A program made the position numbers and the translations under genes. This document shows positions 9,070-19,007 of a DNA stretch of 40,598 nt, piece after piece. Below the pieces are notes generated by a model. That model was not told the DNA's origin and made no database searches. It saw only the letters and a list, made by a program, of their open reading frames with translations. Origin of the DNA: Deltaproteobacteria bacterium (GTDB lineage: Bacteria; Desulfobacterota; Dissulfuribacteria; Dissulfuribacterales; QOAL01). The DNA is taken from the NCBI GenBank assembly GCA_027028245.1, contig JALVJO010000049.1, positions 1-40,598 of the forward strand. Direction: 5' to 3'. How positions within the stretch are numbered: the stretch's first letter is position 1; each line of letters starts with the position of its first letter.

Positions 9070-11859
9070 ATGGCCCAGAAAAAGATAATCAACAGCAAAA
9101 TCTCCGGCAGAAGGTCCCGCAGGGTTACATTCAATCCCAAGATGGCAAGGAGGTCTTTTCTGAAGCTGTCAGGTGCTGCGGCTGCAGTGACAACAGCAGC
9201 CCTTGCCCCTAAGCTGACCAGGAAGGTTTCAGCCGGCACTGACAAAAAGGAACCCTATCCAGGTTCAAAAAAGATAAAGACCATCTGCACCTACTGCTCC
9301 GTTGGCTGCGGTATCGTAGCCGAGGTCCAAAACGGCGTGTGGGTTCGACAGGAAGTTGCATCTGACCACCCGGTCTCCCGCGGCGGCCACTGCTGTAAGG
9401 GGGCAGGTGCCATAGACATGGTCACCAGCGAGAAACGCCTTAAAAGCCCCATGAAGCGCGTGGGAGGAAAGTGGCAGAAGATTTCCTGGAACCAGGCCCT
9501 CGATGAGATAAGCAAGAAACTCCTTGATATAAGGGAAAAGAACGGCCCGGATGCCCTTCACTTCAACGGAAGCGCAAAGGTCTCCAACGAGATGGCATAC
9601 CTGCAGAGGAAGTTTGCCGCCTTCTGGGGGTCCAACAACATCGATCACCAGGCCCGAATATGACACTCCACCACGGTGGCAGGTGTCGCCAACACATGGG
9701 GTTATGGTGCAATGACAAACAGCCTGAACGATATCAGGCACTCAAAACTCGTCTTCATGATCGGCTCAAATGCAGCCGAGGCCCATCCCGTTGCAATGCA
9801 GCACGTGCTCTATGCCAAGGAGGTCAATAACGCACCAATCATAGTGGTGGACCCGCGCTTTACAAAGCTTGCCGCCAAGGCCACGGACTACGTGCGCATC
9901 CGGCCAGGGACAGACACTGCATTTGTCATGGGGCTCATCAACCAAATCGTCTCCAATGACTGGTACGACAAGGATTTCGTCAGGGCCAGGGTCGCCGGCT
10001 TCCCGGAGATGTGCAAGGTCGCCAGCCACTATACTCCGGACGTGGTTGAAGATATAACGGGTATCCCCGCTTCAGAAGTAGTGCGCATCGCAAAGCTTAT
10101 GGCCACCCACAGGCCGGGCACGGTTGTCTGGTGCATGGGCGGCACTCAGCATTCCATAGGAAGCAGCAATACCAGGGCCTTCTGTATCCTTCAGCTTGTA
10201 CTCGGCAACATGGGGAAATCCGGCGGCGGAACCAACATATTCCGCGGCCATGATAACGTTCAGGGCGCAACAGACATGTGTGTTCTCTCCCATTCCCTGC
10301 CCGGCTATTACGGCATCAAAGACGGCTCCTGGAAGCACTGGTGCCGGGTATGGGACGTGGATTACGAGTGGATAAAATCCCGCTTCCACAGCAAGGAATA
10401 CATGAACAAGAAGGGCTTTACCCTGGCCCGCTGGTATGAAGGCGTCAATCAGGATGACAAGATCAACCAGTACACCCCTATCAAGGCCCTGATTCAGTGG
10501 GGCTGTGCAGGCAACTCCAACTCCATGCTGCACAGGGTCAAAAAGGCCATGGACAAGCTCGAGCTGGTGGTAATTGTAGACCCATTCGCCCCTGCCATGT
10601 GCACCTGGGGAGAGAAGGACAACGTCTATCTGCTGCCCTGTTCCAGCCAGTACGAGACATCCGGAAGCCTGACGTCCACGTCCCGGCAGTTCCAATGGCG
10701 CTTCAAGGTTGTTGACCCCATCTATGAAAGCAAGGATGATTATGAGATAATGGCAGAGCTGGTAAAGAGGCTGGGCTTTGCAGACAAGTTCTATAAAAAC
10801 ATCAAGAAGGTCCCTGAAGACATTACCAGGGAGATCTGCAAAGGGACCTTGACCATCGGCTACAACGGCGCCCTTCCCGAGCGGATCAAGAAGCACACCC
10901 TGAACTGGCACACCTTTGATATAGACACCCTCCAGGCCAAGGGAGGACCGTGCGACGGGGAATACTACGGCCTTCCATGGCCGTGCTGGACTGAAACCCA
11001 CCCGGGCACGCCTATCCTTTACGACATCTCTAAACCAGTGGCAAAGGGAGGCCTGCCCTTCAGGGCGAGATTCGGCACCAAGATCACCTATTATGACGGA
11101 AGAACCGAGGATCTTCTTGCTGCAAAGGGCGTTGCAAACCCCGGCAGCCAGGTAAAGGGTGGCTATCCCGAGTTCAAGGACATTGTTCCAGGGACCAACT
11201 GGAAGACAGATCTGTCGCAAAAGACCATAAAGGAGGCAATAAAACGCGGCATGGCCCCCTTTGGCAATGCAAGGGCAAGGTGCGTTGTATGGACATTTCC
11301 CGACCAAGTTCCTGTACACAGGGAACCTGTGCATTCTCCAAGGCCTGATCTCATTGCCAAATATCCCACATACAACGACAAGCCCGACCAGTACCGTGTC
11401 TATACCAGGTTCAAAAGCGAACAGAATCCGGACCTGGTGAAAAAGTTTCCCTTCGTCATCATTACCGGCCGTATGGTGGAACACATGGGAGGAGGTGCCG
11501 AGACCAGGAGCAACAAGTACCTGTCCGAGCTCCAGCCCCACGTGTATGCAGAGATCAATGAGCGAACCGCCAACAATCTCGGCATCAGAAACGGCCAGAT
11601 GGTCTGGATAGAATCCCCGGAGGGCGGCAGGGCCAAGGTCATGGCCAAGGTTACGGACAGGGTGGATGAGCATACCATTTTTCTGCCCTACCACTTTGCC
11701 GGGCAGTTTGAAGGAAAATCCCTGGTGGACAGGTACCCGGAAGGAATGGCCCCCTATGCTGTCGGGGAGCCGGCAAACATAGTCACCAATTACGGCTATG
11801 ACATAATTACCCAGATCCAGGCCACCAAGGACGGCTTGTGCAATGTGAAGCCGGCGTGA
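9070..11859 (+). CDS. fdhA: Selenocysteine-containing formate dehydrogenase alpha subunit (Mo/W-bis-MGD), in-frame UGA at 9661-9663
   Basis: Track ORFs 9070-9663 and 9676-11859 share a frame. The junction reads [34 protein letters not shown], matching the Sec site of FdhN/FdhH-type enzymes (ARV-U-HGPTVAG). Tat signal [10 protein letters not shown]; [4Fe-4S] motif [14 protein letters not shown]-like hairpin follows the UGA. Confidence 0.95.
9661..9696 (+). promoter_or_regulatory. UGA selenocysteine codon plus bacterial SECIS element
   Basis: TGACACTCCACCACGGTGGCAGGTGTCGCCA. Stem UGGC/GCCA with loop AGGUGUC; loop GGU at nt 22-24 counted from the U of UGA, the same spacing as in E. coli fdhF (UGCAGGUCUGCA). 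Confidence 0.85.
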
Positions 11860-11880
11860 TGCAAGGGGAGGTAGAATAAA

Positions 11881-12468
11881 ATGGCAAGAATGAAATTCCT
11901 GTGTGATGTGGAACGGTGCATTGACTGCAACGGCTGTGTCATAGCCTGCAAGGAAGGAAACAACGTCCCTGTGGGCGTCAACCGGCGAAGGGTGATCACC
12001 ATCAATGAGGGCAGGCCTGGAGAGAGATCTGTATCCATATCCTGCATGCACTGTTCAGATGCGCCGTGCATAGCTGTCTGCCCGGTTAAGGCCATCTACC
12101 AGAGGGAAGACGGCATAGTGCTGGTCAACAAGGATATCTGTATCGGCTGCGGCTATTGCTTCATGGCATGCCCCTTCGGGGCACCGCAGTTTCCTTCGGG
12201 CCAGGTTTTCGGCGCCAGGGGTGCCATGGACAAGTGCACGTTCTGTGCAGGAGGCCCGGCAGAAACCTTCAGTGAAAAGGAGAGAAAGCTCTATGGCCAA
12301 AACCGCATAGCAGAGGGCAAGCCGCCTCTTTGTGCCGCCATGTGCTCCACAAAGGCCCTGCTGGCCGGGGATGCAGACGTGATTTCTGATATCTTCAGGA
12401 AACGAGCGTTCCAGAGGGGCTCCGGGGCTGGCGCCTGGGGCTGGGACAAGGCCTACGGAGGCAAATAG
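11881..12468 (+). CDS. fdhB: Formate dehydrogenase beta subunit, 4Fe-4S ferredoxin type
   Basis: 195 aa; CIDCNGCVIACKEGNNVPVG, CMHCSDAPCIAVCP, CIGCGYCFMACPFGAPQF, CTFCAGG. Confidence 0.9.
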   Translation: MARMKFLCDVERCIDCNGCVIACKEGNNVPVGVNRRRVITINEGRPGERSVSISCMHCSDAPCIAVCPVKAIYQREDGIVLVNKDICIGCGYCFMACPFGAPQFPSGQVFGARGAMDKCTFCAGGPAETFSEKERKLYGQNRIAEGKPPLCAAMCSTKALLAGDADVISDIFRKRAFQRGSGAGAWGWDKAYGGK

Positions 12469-12547
12469 GTCTGGCAGTAGGGGGCAGACAGGATAAAATT
12501 TGCATTCCCGGCTGCCCCTGTTCCTCTACCGAGACAAGGAAAGCACC

Positions 12548-13429
12548 ATGAATAAATCATCTATTGGAATATGTGCGGTTTTCCTGGCTCTTAGTTCCCT
12601 TGCAGCAGCCGCAGGGGCCGTGTTCTGCCAGGACCAGTTCCTTTTCAGTCCCGGCCATGAATCCATTACCGTGGCCTTCCGCCAGTTCAGCAGCCTGATA
12701 GTGGGTGACTGGCAGCATTACGGCCGCCTTTTTATAACGTGGCAGCCTGCACTATTCAGGCAGATCTTCTTCTGGACCATTGTCAGCCTGCCCCTGGTTT
12801 TTCTTCTCCACTATTTATCAATAGGTCCCAAGAGCTTTTCCCACCAAAAGGGAGAAGTATTCTACTTCGGGGTTTTTTCGCGCATAGTGCACTGGATTGC
12901 GGCAGTCTTTTTCTCTCTCCTGGTCCTGACCGGCCTTACCATGGTCTTCGGCAAGCTGTTCGGGGGCGGGGCCTTTGTAAGATCTGCAAGGTATATACAT
13001 ATCATCTCTGCCCTTATCTTTGCCGTTGATGCACCAATCATGTTTCTCATCTGGGTCAAGGATATGCTACCCATGCCCTATGACTTGAAATGGTTCCTCA
13101 TCATGGGGGGTTACCTGAGCAGGGCAAAAAGGCCCGTACCTGCCGGCAGATTCAATGCGGGCCAGAAGATCTGGTTCTGGCTTTCCACCCTTGGAGGCGG
13201 TTTCATGGCCTGGACCGGGTACCAGATGTTTTCCTTTGATGTCCAAACGGAAGCGCTGCGCTTTGCTGCCATCGTCCATAACTTTCTCGGTGCAGCACTT
13301 GCAGGCTTTTTTATCATTCACCTTTATATGTCGCTTTTTGCCATCAAGGGCTCACTTCAAAGCATGCTGACAGGCTACAAATCTCTGGAGGAGGTTGAAA
13401 TACTCCACAGCAGGTATAAGGCTGGCTGA
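12548..13429 (+). CDS. Formate dehydrogenase gamma subunit, cytochrome b556-like
   Basis: Several TM helices; RIVHWIAAVFFSLLVLTGLTMVF and IVHNFLGAALAGFFIIHLYMSLFAIKGSLQSMLTG are typical of the FdoI/FdnI family. Start 12548 preferred over TTG 12500. Confidence 0.87.
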   Translation: MNKSSIGICAVFLALSSLAAAAGAVFCQDQFLFSPGHESITVAFRQFSSLIVGDWQHYGRLFITWQPALFRQIFFWTIVSLPLVFLLHYLSIGPKSFSHQKGEVFYFGVFSRIVHWIAAVFFSLLVLTGLTMVFGKLFGGGAFVRSARYIHIISALIFAVDAPIMFLIWVKDMLPMPYDLKWFLIMGGYLSRAKRPVPAGRFNAGQKIWFWLSTLGGGFMAWTGYQMFSFDVQTEALRFAAIVHNFLGAALAGFFIIHLYMSLFAIKGSLQSMLTGYKSLEEVEILHSRYKAG

Positions 13430-13480
13430 CCTGAAAAAAAGAAGACAACTTTTTATCTTGGAGGCGCTTTTCGACTTTTT

Positions 13481-13507
13481 GACGGCCTTTTTAGGCCGTC
13501 TTTTTTT
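13481..13507 (+). terminator. Rho-independent terminator after the fdh operon
   Basis: GACGGCC-TTTTTA-GGCCGTC followed by TTTTTTT; ends about 8 nt before the mobB ribosome-binding site. Confidence 0.85.
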
Positions 13508-13527
13508 GACAAAAAGGAGGTCTTTAT

Positions 13528-14208
13528 ATGCCACCGGTAGTTACTTTTATAGGCTGGCACGATTCCGGTAAAACAACCATCCTTTCCAGGGTGATAGAAA
13601 GGCTCACGGCAAAAGGATACAGAATAGGGATCATCAAATCCAGCAAGCATACAGGCGTTTCTTTTGATTCCCCGGATACCGATACCGGCAGGCTGGCCAG
13701 GGCCGGGGCTGATCCAGTGGCCTTTGTCTCGCCCGACAGGACCGTGATCATGGGCGTAAACAGGGGTCTGCCCCTTTTGACCATGGCCCATCGTTTTTTC
13801 CCGGACGTTGACCTGGTGATAGGAGAAGGTTTCAAGAATGCAGAAGACGTGGACAAGATCGAAGTGGCAGGCGGCAAGAGCAGCCAGAACCTGCGGGACC
13901 TTGTCTCCGGAGTGATAGCTGTCATAACCAGTGAGGCCGTAGCTGGATTTCACCTCTTCCGACCGGATGAAACCAGTGAAATTGCAGACTTTCTGGAAAA
14001 CCGCTACATCATAAAAGGCAGGCAAATGGCAGCGGCATCATTGGTGGTAAACGGCAGGAAGGTCCCACTCAAGGGTTTTGTCCAGGATTGCCTGGCGGGC
14101 ACCATTGCAGGATTCATAAGCTCTCTCAAGCACACGGAAGGGGCAGCGGAAATAGAGGTCTCCATCAAGATTCCCGCAAAAACTAAACAGGAGAAGAGTA
14201 ACTGCTGA
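13528..14208 (+). CDS. mobB: Molybdopterin-guanine dinucleotide biosynthesis protein MobB
   Basis: 226 aa; VTFIGWHDSGKTTILSRVIERLTAKGYRIGIIKSSKHTG, VDLVIGEGFK, typical MobB P-loop GTPase. Confidence 0.88.
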   Translation: MPPVVTFIGWHDSGKTTILSRVIERLTAKGYRIGIIKSSKHTGVSFDSPDTDTGRLARAGADPVAFVSPDRTVIMGVNRGLPLLTMAHRFFPDVDLVIGEGFKNAEDVDKIEVAGGKSSQNLRDLVSGVIAVITSEAVAGFHLFRPDETSEIADFLENRYIIKGRQMAAASLVVNGRKVPLKGFVQDCLAGTIAGFISSLKHTEGAAEIEVSIKIPAKTKQEKSNC

Positions 14209-14363
14209 TAAGAAATTGTATATGCTATGTTTCCAGTCTTTTAAAGTAGACTGGATCAAGTATTCGATACTTCACATCTGCAAAAGCCTGGACCCTGGCA
14301 TAAATCAGACAGACGCAAGAGATATATGCATGCCGGGCCTAAACTCATTACGGAGAAAAAGGT

Positions 14364-15344
14364 ATGAAAAGATTTCCTGTATCTTTAATGGTCTTCCTGG
14401 TGCTGGCGGGGAGCTGGTCTTTCGCGGCTGAGCCCCGGCAAACGCTTATCATATTTCATGCAGGCAGCCTCAGCATACCCTTTTCAAGGATTGCGGCAGC
14501 CTTTGAGAAGGAAAATCCCGGTGTCAAGGTCGAAAGGGAGGCTGCTGGCAGCAGGACTTGCGCCAGGAAAATAAGTGACCTGGGACGCCCCTGTGACATA
14601 ATGGCATCTGCAGACTACTCTGTTATAAACCAGCTCCTTATTCCATCGTTTGCCTCCTGGAACATTCGTTTTGCCAGCAACGAAATGGTCGTTGCCTACG
14701 TGCCTGAGTCGGCATATGCTGACGAAATCAATGCCGGCAACTGGTACGAGATCATGCAGAGAAAAGATGTTTCCATCGGCCGCTCTGATCCGAACAGCGA
14801 TCCGTGCGGCTACCGCTCCGTCATGACATGCCGCCTGGCGGAACTCTATTACAAGAAGAAGGGCCTTGCCGAAAGACTCTTGAAAAAGGACCTCAGGAAC
14901 ATAAGGCCCAAGGAGACCGATCTCCTGGCACTTCTTGAGGCCGGAGAGATAGATTACCTTTTCATCTACCGCTCGGTTGCCAGGCAGCACGGCCTGAGCT
15001 TCGTTATCCTGCCAGATGAGATAAACCTCAAGAATCCCCAATATGCCTCTTTTTATTCCAGGGTATCGGTCAAGATCAGCGGTAAGAAACCCGGCTCCTG
15101 GATGGTCAAAAAAGGCGCTCCCATGGTGTACGGTATCACCATTCCCAAAAATGCCCCAAATCCAAAGCTCGCCCTCACCTTTGTCTCATTTGTCCTGGAT
15201 CCGGAAAAGGGCATGAAGATAATGGAAGAATGCGGCCAGCATTCCGTCGTCCCTGCTGAATCCTTGACATACGAAAACATTCCTGCTCCTCTCAGGAAAT
15301 ATGCGAAACCTGCCCCGTCTGTCCCAGGAAAAGAAGAACTCTGA
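14364..15344 (+). CDS. wtpA: Tungstate/molybdate ABC transporter substrate-binding protein, WtpA-like
   Basis: 326 aa; signal peptide; LIIFHAGSLSIPFSRIAAAFEKENPGVKVEREAAGSRTCARKISDLGRPCDIMASADY, characteristic of WtpA. Confidence 0.85.
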   Translation: MKRFPVSLMVFLVLAGSWSFAAEPRQTLIIFHAGSLSIPFSRIAAAFEKENPGVKVEREAAGSRTCARKISDLGRPCDIMASADYSVINQLLIPSFASWNIRFASNEMVVAYVPESAYADEINAGNWYEIMQRKDVSIGRSDPNSDPCGYRSVMTCRLAELYYKKKGLAERLLKKDLRNIRPKETDLLALLEAGEIDYLFIYRSVARQHGLSFVILPDEINLKNPQYASFYSRVSVKISGKKPGSWMVKKGAPMVYGITIPKNAPNPKLALTFVSFVLDPEKGMKIMEECGQHSVVPAESLTYENIPAPLRKYAKPAPSVPGKEEL

Positions 15345-15361
15345 AAAAACTGCAGACCTGC

Positions 15362-16138
15362 ATGAAGCATCCTGACCTCCTGAGCCTCATATTTACAGGC
15401 CTTGGCGGCCTTGCCCTGCTTTTTCTCCTGGCCCCTCTAGCAGGACTGGTTCTCCAGTCGTCTGTCCCTGAGCTGGTTGAAACCATAAAAGATGCAGAGG
15501 CGGCCGGTTCCATTATATTGTCTGTCTGGACTGCCATGGGAGCAACCTTGGTTTTCGGCATCTGCGCAGTGCCCCTTGCATGGATCCTTGCCAGAAAGGA
15601 ATTTCCCGGAAAGAAGGCCATAAGCGCAATAATTGACCTGCCCCTCATGATCCCGCATTCTGCAGCAGGCATTGCACTTCTGACCGTCCTGTCCAGGCAC
15701 TCGATTCTTGGGCGTGCTGCACACGAGGCGGGTTTCAGCTTCATCGGCAGCCCTGCCGGGATCATGGCTGCCATGGCCTTTGTGAGCCTGCCCTTCCTTA
15801 TAAATTCAGCAAGGACGGGCTTCGAGGCAGTGGACGTGCGCCTGGAAATGACTGCCATGAATCTCGGGGCATCTTCCATGAAGGCCTTTTTCACCATTAC
15901 TCTGCCCCTTGCCTGGAGGGCAGTCATTGCCGGCATAGTGCTGATGTTTGGAAGGGGCATGAGTGAATTCGGGGCAGTAATTATCATAGCCTACCACCCT
16001 ATGACAGCGCCTGTGCTCATCTACGAACGGTTTGGGGCCTATGGCCTGAAATACGCAAGGCCTGCTGCAATACTTTTCATTGGAGTCTGTCTCGTTGTCT
16101 TCGTGATATTGAGGATCGTGGCAGAGAGAAACCGCTGA
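15362..16138 (+). CDS. wtpB: Tungstate/molybdate ABC transporter permease, WtpB-like
   Basis: 258 aa; hydrophobic; inner-membrane EAA-type loop FEAVDVRLEMTAMNLGASSMKAFFTITLPLAWRAVIAG; GRGMSEFGAVIIIAY. Confidence 0.87.
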   Translation: MKHPDLLSLIFTGLGGLALLFLLAPLAGLVLQSSVPELVETIKDAEAAGSIILSVWTAMGATLVFGICAVPLAWILARKEFPGKKAISAIIDLPLMIPHSAAGIALLTVLSRHSILGRAAHEAGFSFIGSPAGIMAAMAFVSLPFLINSARTGFEAVDVRLEMTAMNLGASSMKAFFTITLPLAWRAVIAGIVLMFGRGMSEFGAVIIIAYHPMTAPVLIYERFGAYGLKYARPAAILFIGVCLVVFVILRIVAERNR

Positions 16139-17226
16139 TGCTCAGGCTATACAGGCTCAAGAAGAGGACGGGCAAGTTTTTCCTGGGGCCCCTGGATCTT
16201 TTCGTGGCCGAGGGGGAATACTTTGTTCTCCTTGGTCCTTCCGGCGCTGGCAAAACCCTTCTCCTGGAAATCCTGGCGGGGTTCAAGCAGCCGGATGGCG
16301 GAGAAATCCTTTTAGACGGCAGGCGTATTGATAATCTTCCCATTCAAAAAAGGGGGATCGGCTACCTGTGCCAGGGAAATACCCTGTTCCCGCATCTGAC
16401 TGTCAGGGAGAATATCTCCTACGGGCTCAGATTCCGACCTTTTTCCAAAATTCAAACCGATGAAAGAGTTGAGCAGATGGCCAGGGAGACAGGGATCCTG
16501 CATCTGCTGGAAAGGAAAACAGAGGGACTTTCAGGGGGGGAGCGACAGAGAGTGGCGCTTGCAAGGATGCTGGTCCTTGAGCCGGCCTGCCTCCTTCTGG
16601 ATGAGCCTCTTACCGGCCTTGATGCAATCCTGAAGCAAGACATCCTTGGCCTGCTCCTGGAACTTCATTCAAAGGGACGCACCTTTATCCATGTTACCCA
16701 CGACCCCCTGGAGGCAAGGGCCGTAGCTTCCAGGATTGCAATTATTGAAGAGGGAAGCATTACGCAGGAAGGCCCTCCCCATGAGTTTCTAATAAGACCT
16801 GAGACAGAATTTGCAGCCAGGTTTGCAGGGATAAGGAATTTTTTCCATGTTGAAGCTGCTGCGGCTGGGAACGAAATATCGGGAGAAAGGGTAAGCATGA
16901 GGCTTATCGGCAGAAAAGACATGCCGCGGCTTTCAGTCCCTGCTTCCATGATTGATGGAGAAGGGTCCATGTTCATGGTGATAGATCAGGACATGGTAAA
17001 GGTGCATGAATGGAGCCGGGGGATCAGCCCAAAACACAATTGTCTCGAAGGAACGGTCAAGGCCATTTCGCCCTCCTACGGGGCAGAGGCTGCATTGATA
17101 GTGGATGTGGGCTTTGAAATCTGTGCCTCGGTCACAGAGCGGAATACCTTCAGAAAAGGCTCCAGGGTCTTGATCTGTTGGCCTGATGAAGCCTTGACCC
17201 TTTATAAGGGAAAGAATTGCAACTAG
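16138..17226 (+). CDS. wtpC: Tungstate/molybdate ABC transporter ATP-binding protein, WtpC-like
   Basis: 362 aa; Walker A GPSGAGKT, signature LSGGERQRVALARML, Walker B CLLLDEPL; C-terminal TOBE-like region. Confidence 0.87.
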   Translation: MLRLYRLKKRTGKFFLGPLDLFVAEGEYFVLLGPSGAGKTLLLEILAGFKQPDGGEILLDGRRIDNLPIQKRGIGYLCQGNTLFPHLTVRENISYGLRFRPFSKIQTDERVEQMARETGILHLLERKTEGLSGGERQRVALARMLVLEPACLLLDEPLTGLDAILKQDILGLLLELHSKGRTFIHVTHDPLEARAVASRIAIIEEGSITQEGPPHEFLIRPETEFAARFAGIRNFFHVEAAAAGNEISGERVSMRLIGRKDMPRLSVPASMIDGEGSMFMVIDQDMVKVHEWSRGISPKHNCLEGTVKAISPSYGAEAALIVDVGFEICASVTERNTFRKGSRVLICWPDEALTLYKGKNCN

Positions 17227-17266
17227 ACCGTGAAATCATGCCGTTTTTTCCTGGTGGCAGGACATC

Positions 17267-17755
17267 TTACTGCCGGCAAGCATGAAGGACTATCCTTGCA
17301 CAGGCAAGGGCATCTGCCAGGGCTTCATGGTGGTTGTCAAGGCGGATGTTGAGCCTCCTGCACACGTCGGGCAGTTTCGTAGGGTAGATGCCGAGCTTCT
17401 TCCTGGCAAGCTGCATTGTACACATGAAGTCGACTGGAGGCGGGCTGATATCGTAATAACTGCATGTCTTTAAAAGCACGGAACGATCAAAGGAAGCGTT
17501 GTGGGCTGCCAGGAATTCCCCGGCAGTTATAATGGGCTTTATCCTGGGCCATAGACCCTCAAATGTCGGCGCATCCTTTACATCATCCCAGGTTAGACCG
17601 TGGATGTAGGTAAACCTGAACCATTTTTCAGGCGGACGGATCAGAAATGCCTTCTTTTCCACAATGTTTCCGCCTTCAACCCTCACCAGACCTACTGCGC
17701 AGGCACTGTGCCTGTAATTGTTGGCAGTTTCGAAATCTATGGCAGTAAAATTCAT
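17267..17755 (-). CDS. 3'-5' exonuclease, DnaQ/Pol III epsilon-like (DEDDh)
   Basis: 162 aa; AIDFETAN, AAHNASFDRSVL, NHHEALADALA. Confidence 0.88.
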   Translation of the reverse strand: MNFTAIDFETANNYRHSACAVGLVRVEGGNIVEKKAFLIRPPEKWFRFTYIHGLTWDDVKDAPTFEGLWPRIKPIITAGEFLAAHNASFDRSVLLKTCSYYDISPPPVDFMCTMQLARKKLGIYPTKLPDVCRRLNIRLDNHHEALADALACARIVLHACRQ

Positions 17756-17804
17756 TTCTTTTCTTTATCTGACTTTCGAAAATCTTTCCCGGGACTTGAG
17801 CATG

Positions 17805-19007
17805 TCAAGCCTGGCTTATCCTTGCCCTTACAAATTCAGCCAGCTGCTCCTCGTCCATATCCCTTACAGCCAGCACCAATCTCTCCAGGGGATCGCTGAT
17901 GATATAGCCGTCCCTGGTCTTTTTTATTTCATCCTCTTCAAGAAGGATCTTCAAGGCACTTTGAAGGCTTCCCTGGGCCATGCCGCAGGCCTTTACCATG
18001 AAATCCCTGGAAAATACCTTCTTCACCGGTTCATTTGCCGCAATGGCCAAGAGCACCTTCCTTGCCCCAATGGGCAGACGGCTGTTCAGGGCCTGGTAGT
18101 AATCACGCTGGTTCAGGATTATACCCACGGCTGTCTCCACCCAGGTATCGAGGGGTTCGGTCTCTTTCGACCGCTCTTCAAGTGCCCACAGCTCAGACCA
18201 GAACCAGTTTACGGCATAGGGATGGCCGCCGAAAATCCTGTAAATTCCTGTTATCCTGGCCTTTGGTATGGTGATGTCAAGGGTCTTCAGGAACTGGTCT
18301 CTGACAAAACTTACCACCTCTTTCTCCGGCAGTACATCCAGACCCATTGGAGTGACACCCTTGAAAAATGCAGCGGATTCCTCGTAGATCATCATCTGCA
18401 GCAGGTGTCTTTCAGAGCCAAGCAGAAAGGGCACAAATTTCCCTCCCCTTTCCTGGAATACCGAGCGAAAAAGCCATTCCAGACGGCCCTTTGGATCGAT
18501 TCTTCTTACGTTTTGGAACTCATCCAGCACAAGGCAAAGATGCACATCCGTGCCGCTCTTTTCCGGAAAGGCAACAATTTCTTCCAGGACGTTTTTTAGC
18601 CTTTCTATCTCACCTGCAGGGCGTGAGAAATCAAAACCAAGGGAAGGCTGGCTGCTGAGAGGATCCAGGGTAAGCTGAGGCCTGAGACGGGCGACACCCT
18701 TCAGGTCCTCCTTGAGCCGCTGCCATCTCCCCCGGAGTGAATAAAGGCCTTTTTCAAATTCCCTTACCAGGGAATCAATGCAAAAACACCCTGCAAGATC
18801 CACAGACAGGGTAAGCCAGCCTTTCTCTTCAAGGCGCCCGAGTATCTGGTTCACCAGGGAAGTCTTGCCAAAACGCCTTATGGAAAGAATGCATACAGCC
18901 TCGGACCTTTCAGCAGCCATTTCCAGCCTTGACATCTCCTGTTGGCGGTTGCAGAAGGGCTCACTGTATTTTATGGGTCTTTGTACTATAAAGGGATTGG
19001 CGGACAT
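17805..19007 (-). CDS. AAA/STAND-type ATPase, archaeal-ATPase-like
   Basis: MSANPFIVQRPIKYSEPFCNRQQEM, P-loop ILSIRRFGKTSLVNQIL, Walker B-like HLCLVLDEFQNV, C-terminal winged-helix-like region. Alternative start 19028. Confidence 0.8.
   Translation of the reverse strand: MSANPFIVQRPIKYSEPFCNRQQEMSRLEMAAERSEAVCILSIRRFGKTSLVNQILGRLEEKGWLTLSVDLAGCFCIDSLVREFEKGLYSLRGRWQRLKEDLKGVARLRPQLTLDPLSSQPSLGFDFSRPAGEIERLKNVLEEIVAFPEKSGTDVHLCLVLDEFQNVRRIDPKGRLEWLFRSVFQERGGKFVPFLLGSERHLLQMMIYEESAAFFKGVTPMGLDVLPEKEVVSFVRDQFLKTLDITIPKARITGIYRIFGGHPYAVNWFWSELWALEERSKETEPLDTWVETAVGIILNQRDYYQALNSRLPIGARKVLLAIAANEPVKKVFSRDFMVKACGMAQGSLQSALKILLEEDEIKKTRDGYIISDPLERLVLAVRDMDEEQLAEFVRARISQA

Noticed and set aside
9661-9675. 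Nonsense mutation or split pseudogene in fdhA
   Set aside because: Frame, flanking motif and SECIS hairpin all fit selenocysteine recoding.
10072-12051. 659-codon minus-strand ORF antisense to fdhA/fdhB
   Set aside because: Fully opposite strongly supported coding sequence; the translation has no recognisable domain. Such shadow ORFs arise from codon bias on the sense strand.
15292-15987. 231-codon minus-strand ORF opposite wtpB
   Set aside because: Antisense to a clear permease gene; no independent support.
17718-18599. 293-codon plus-strand ORF overlapping the exonuclease and AAA ATPase genes
   Set aside because: Antisense to two well-supported genes; no domain or coherent protein features.
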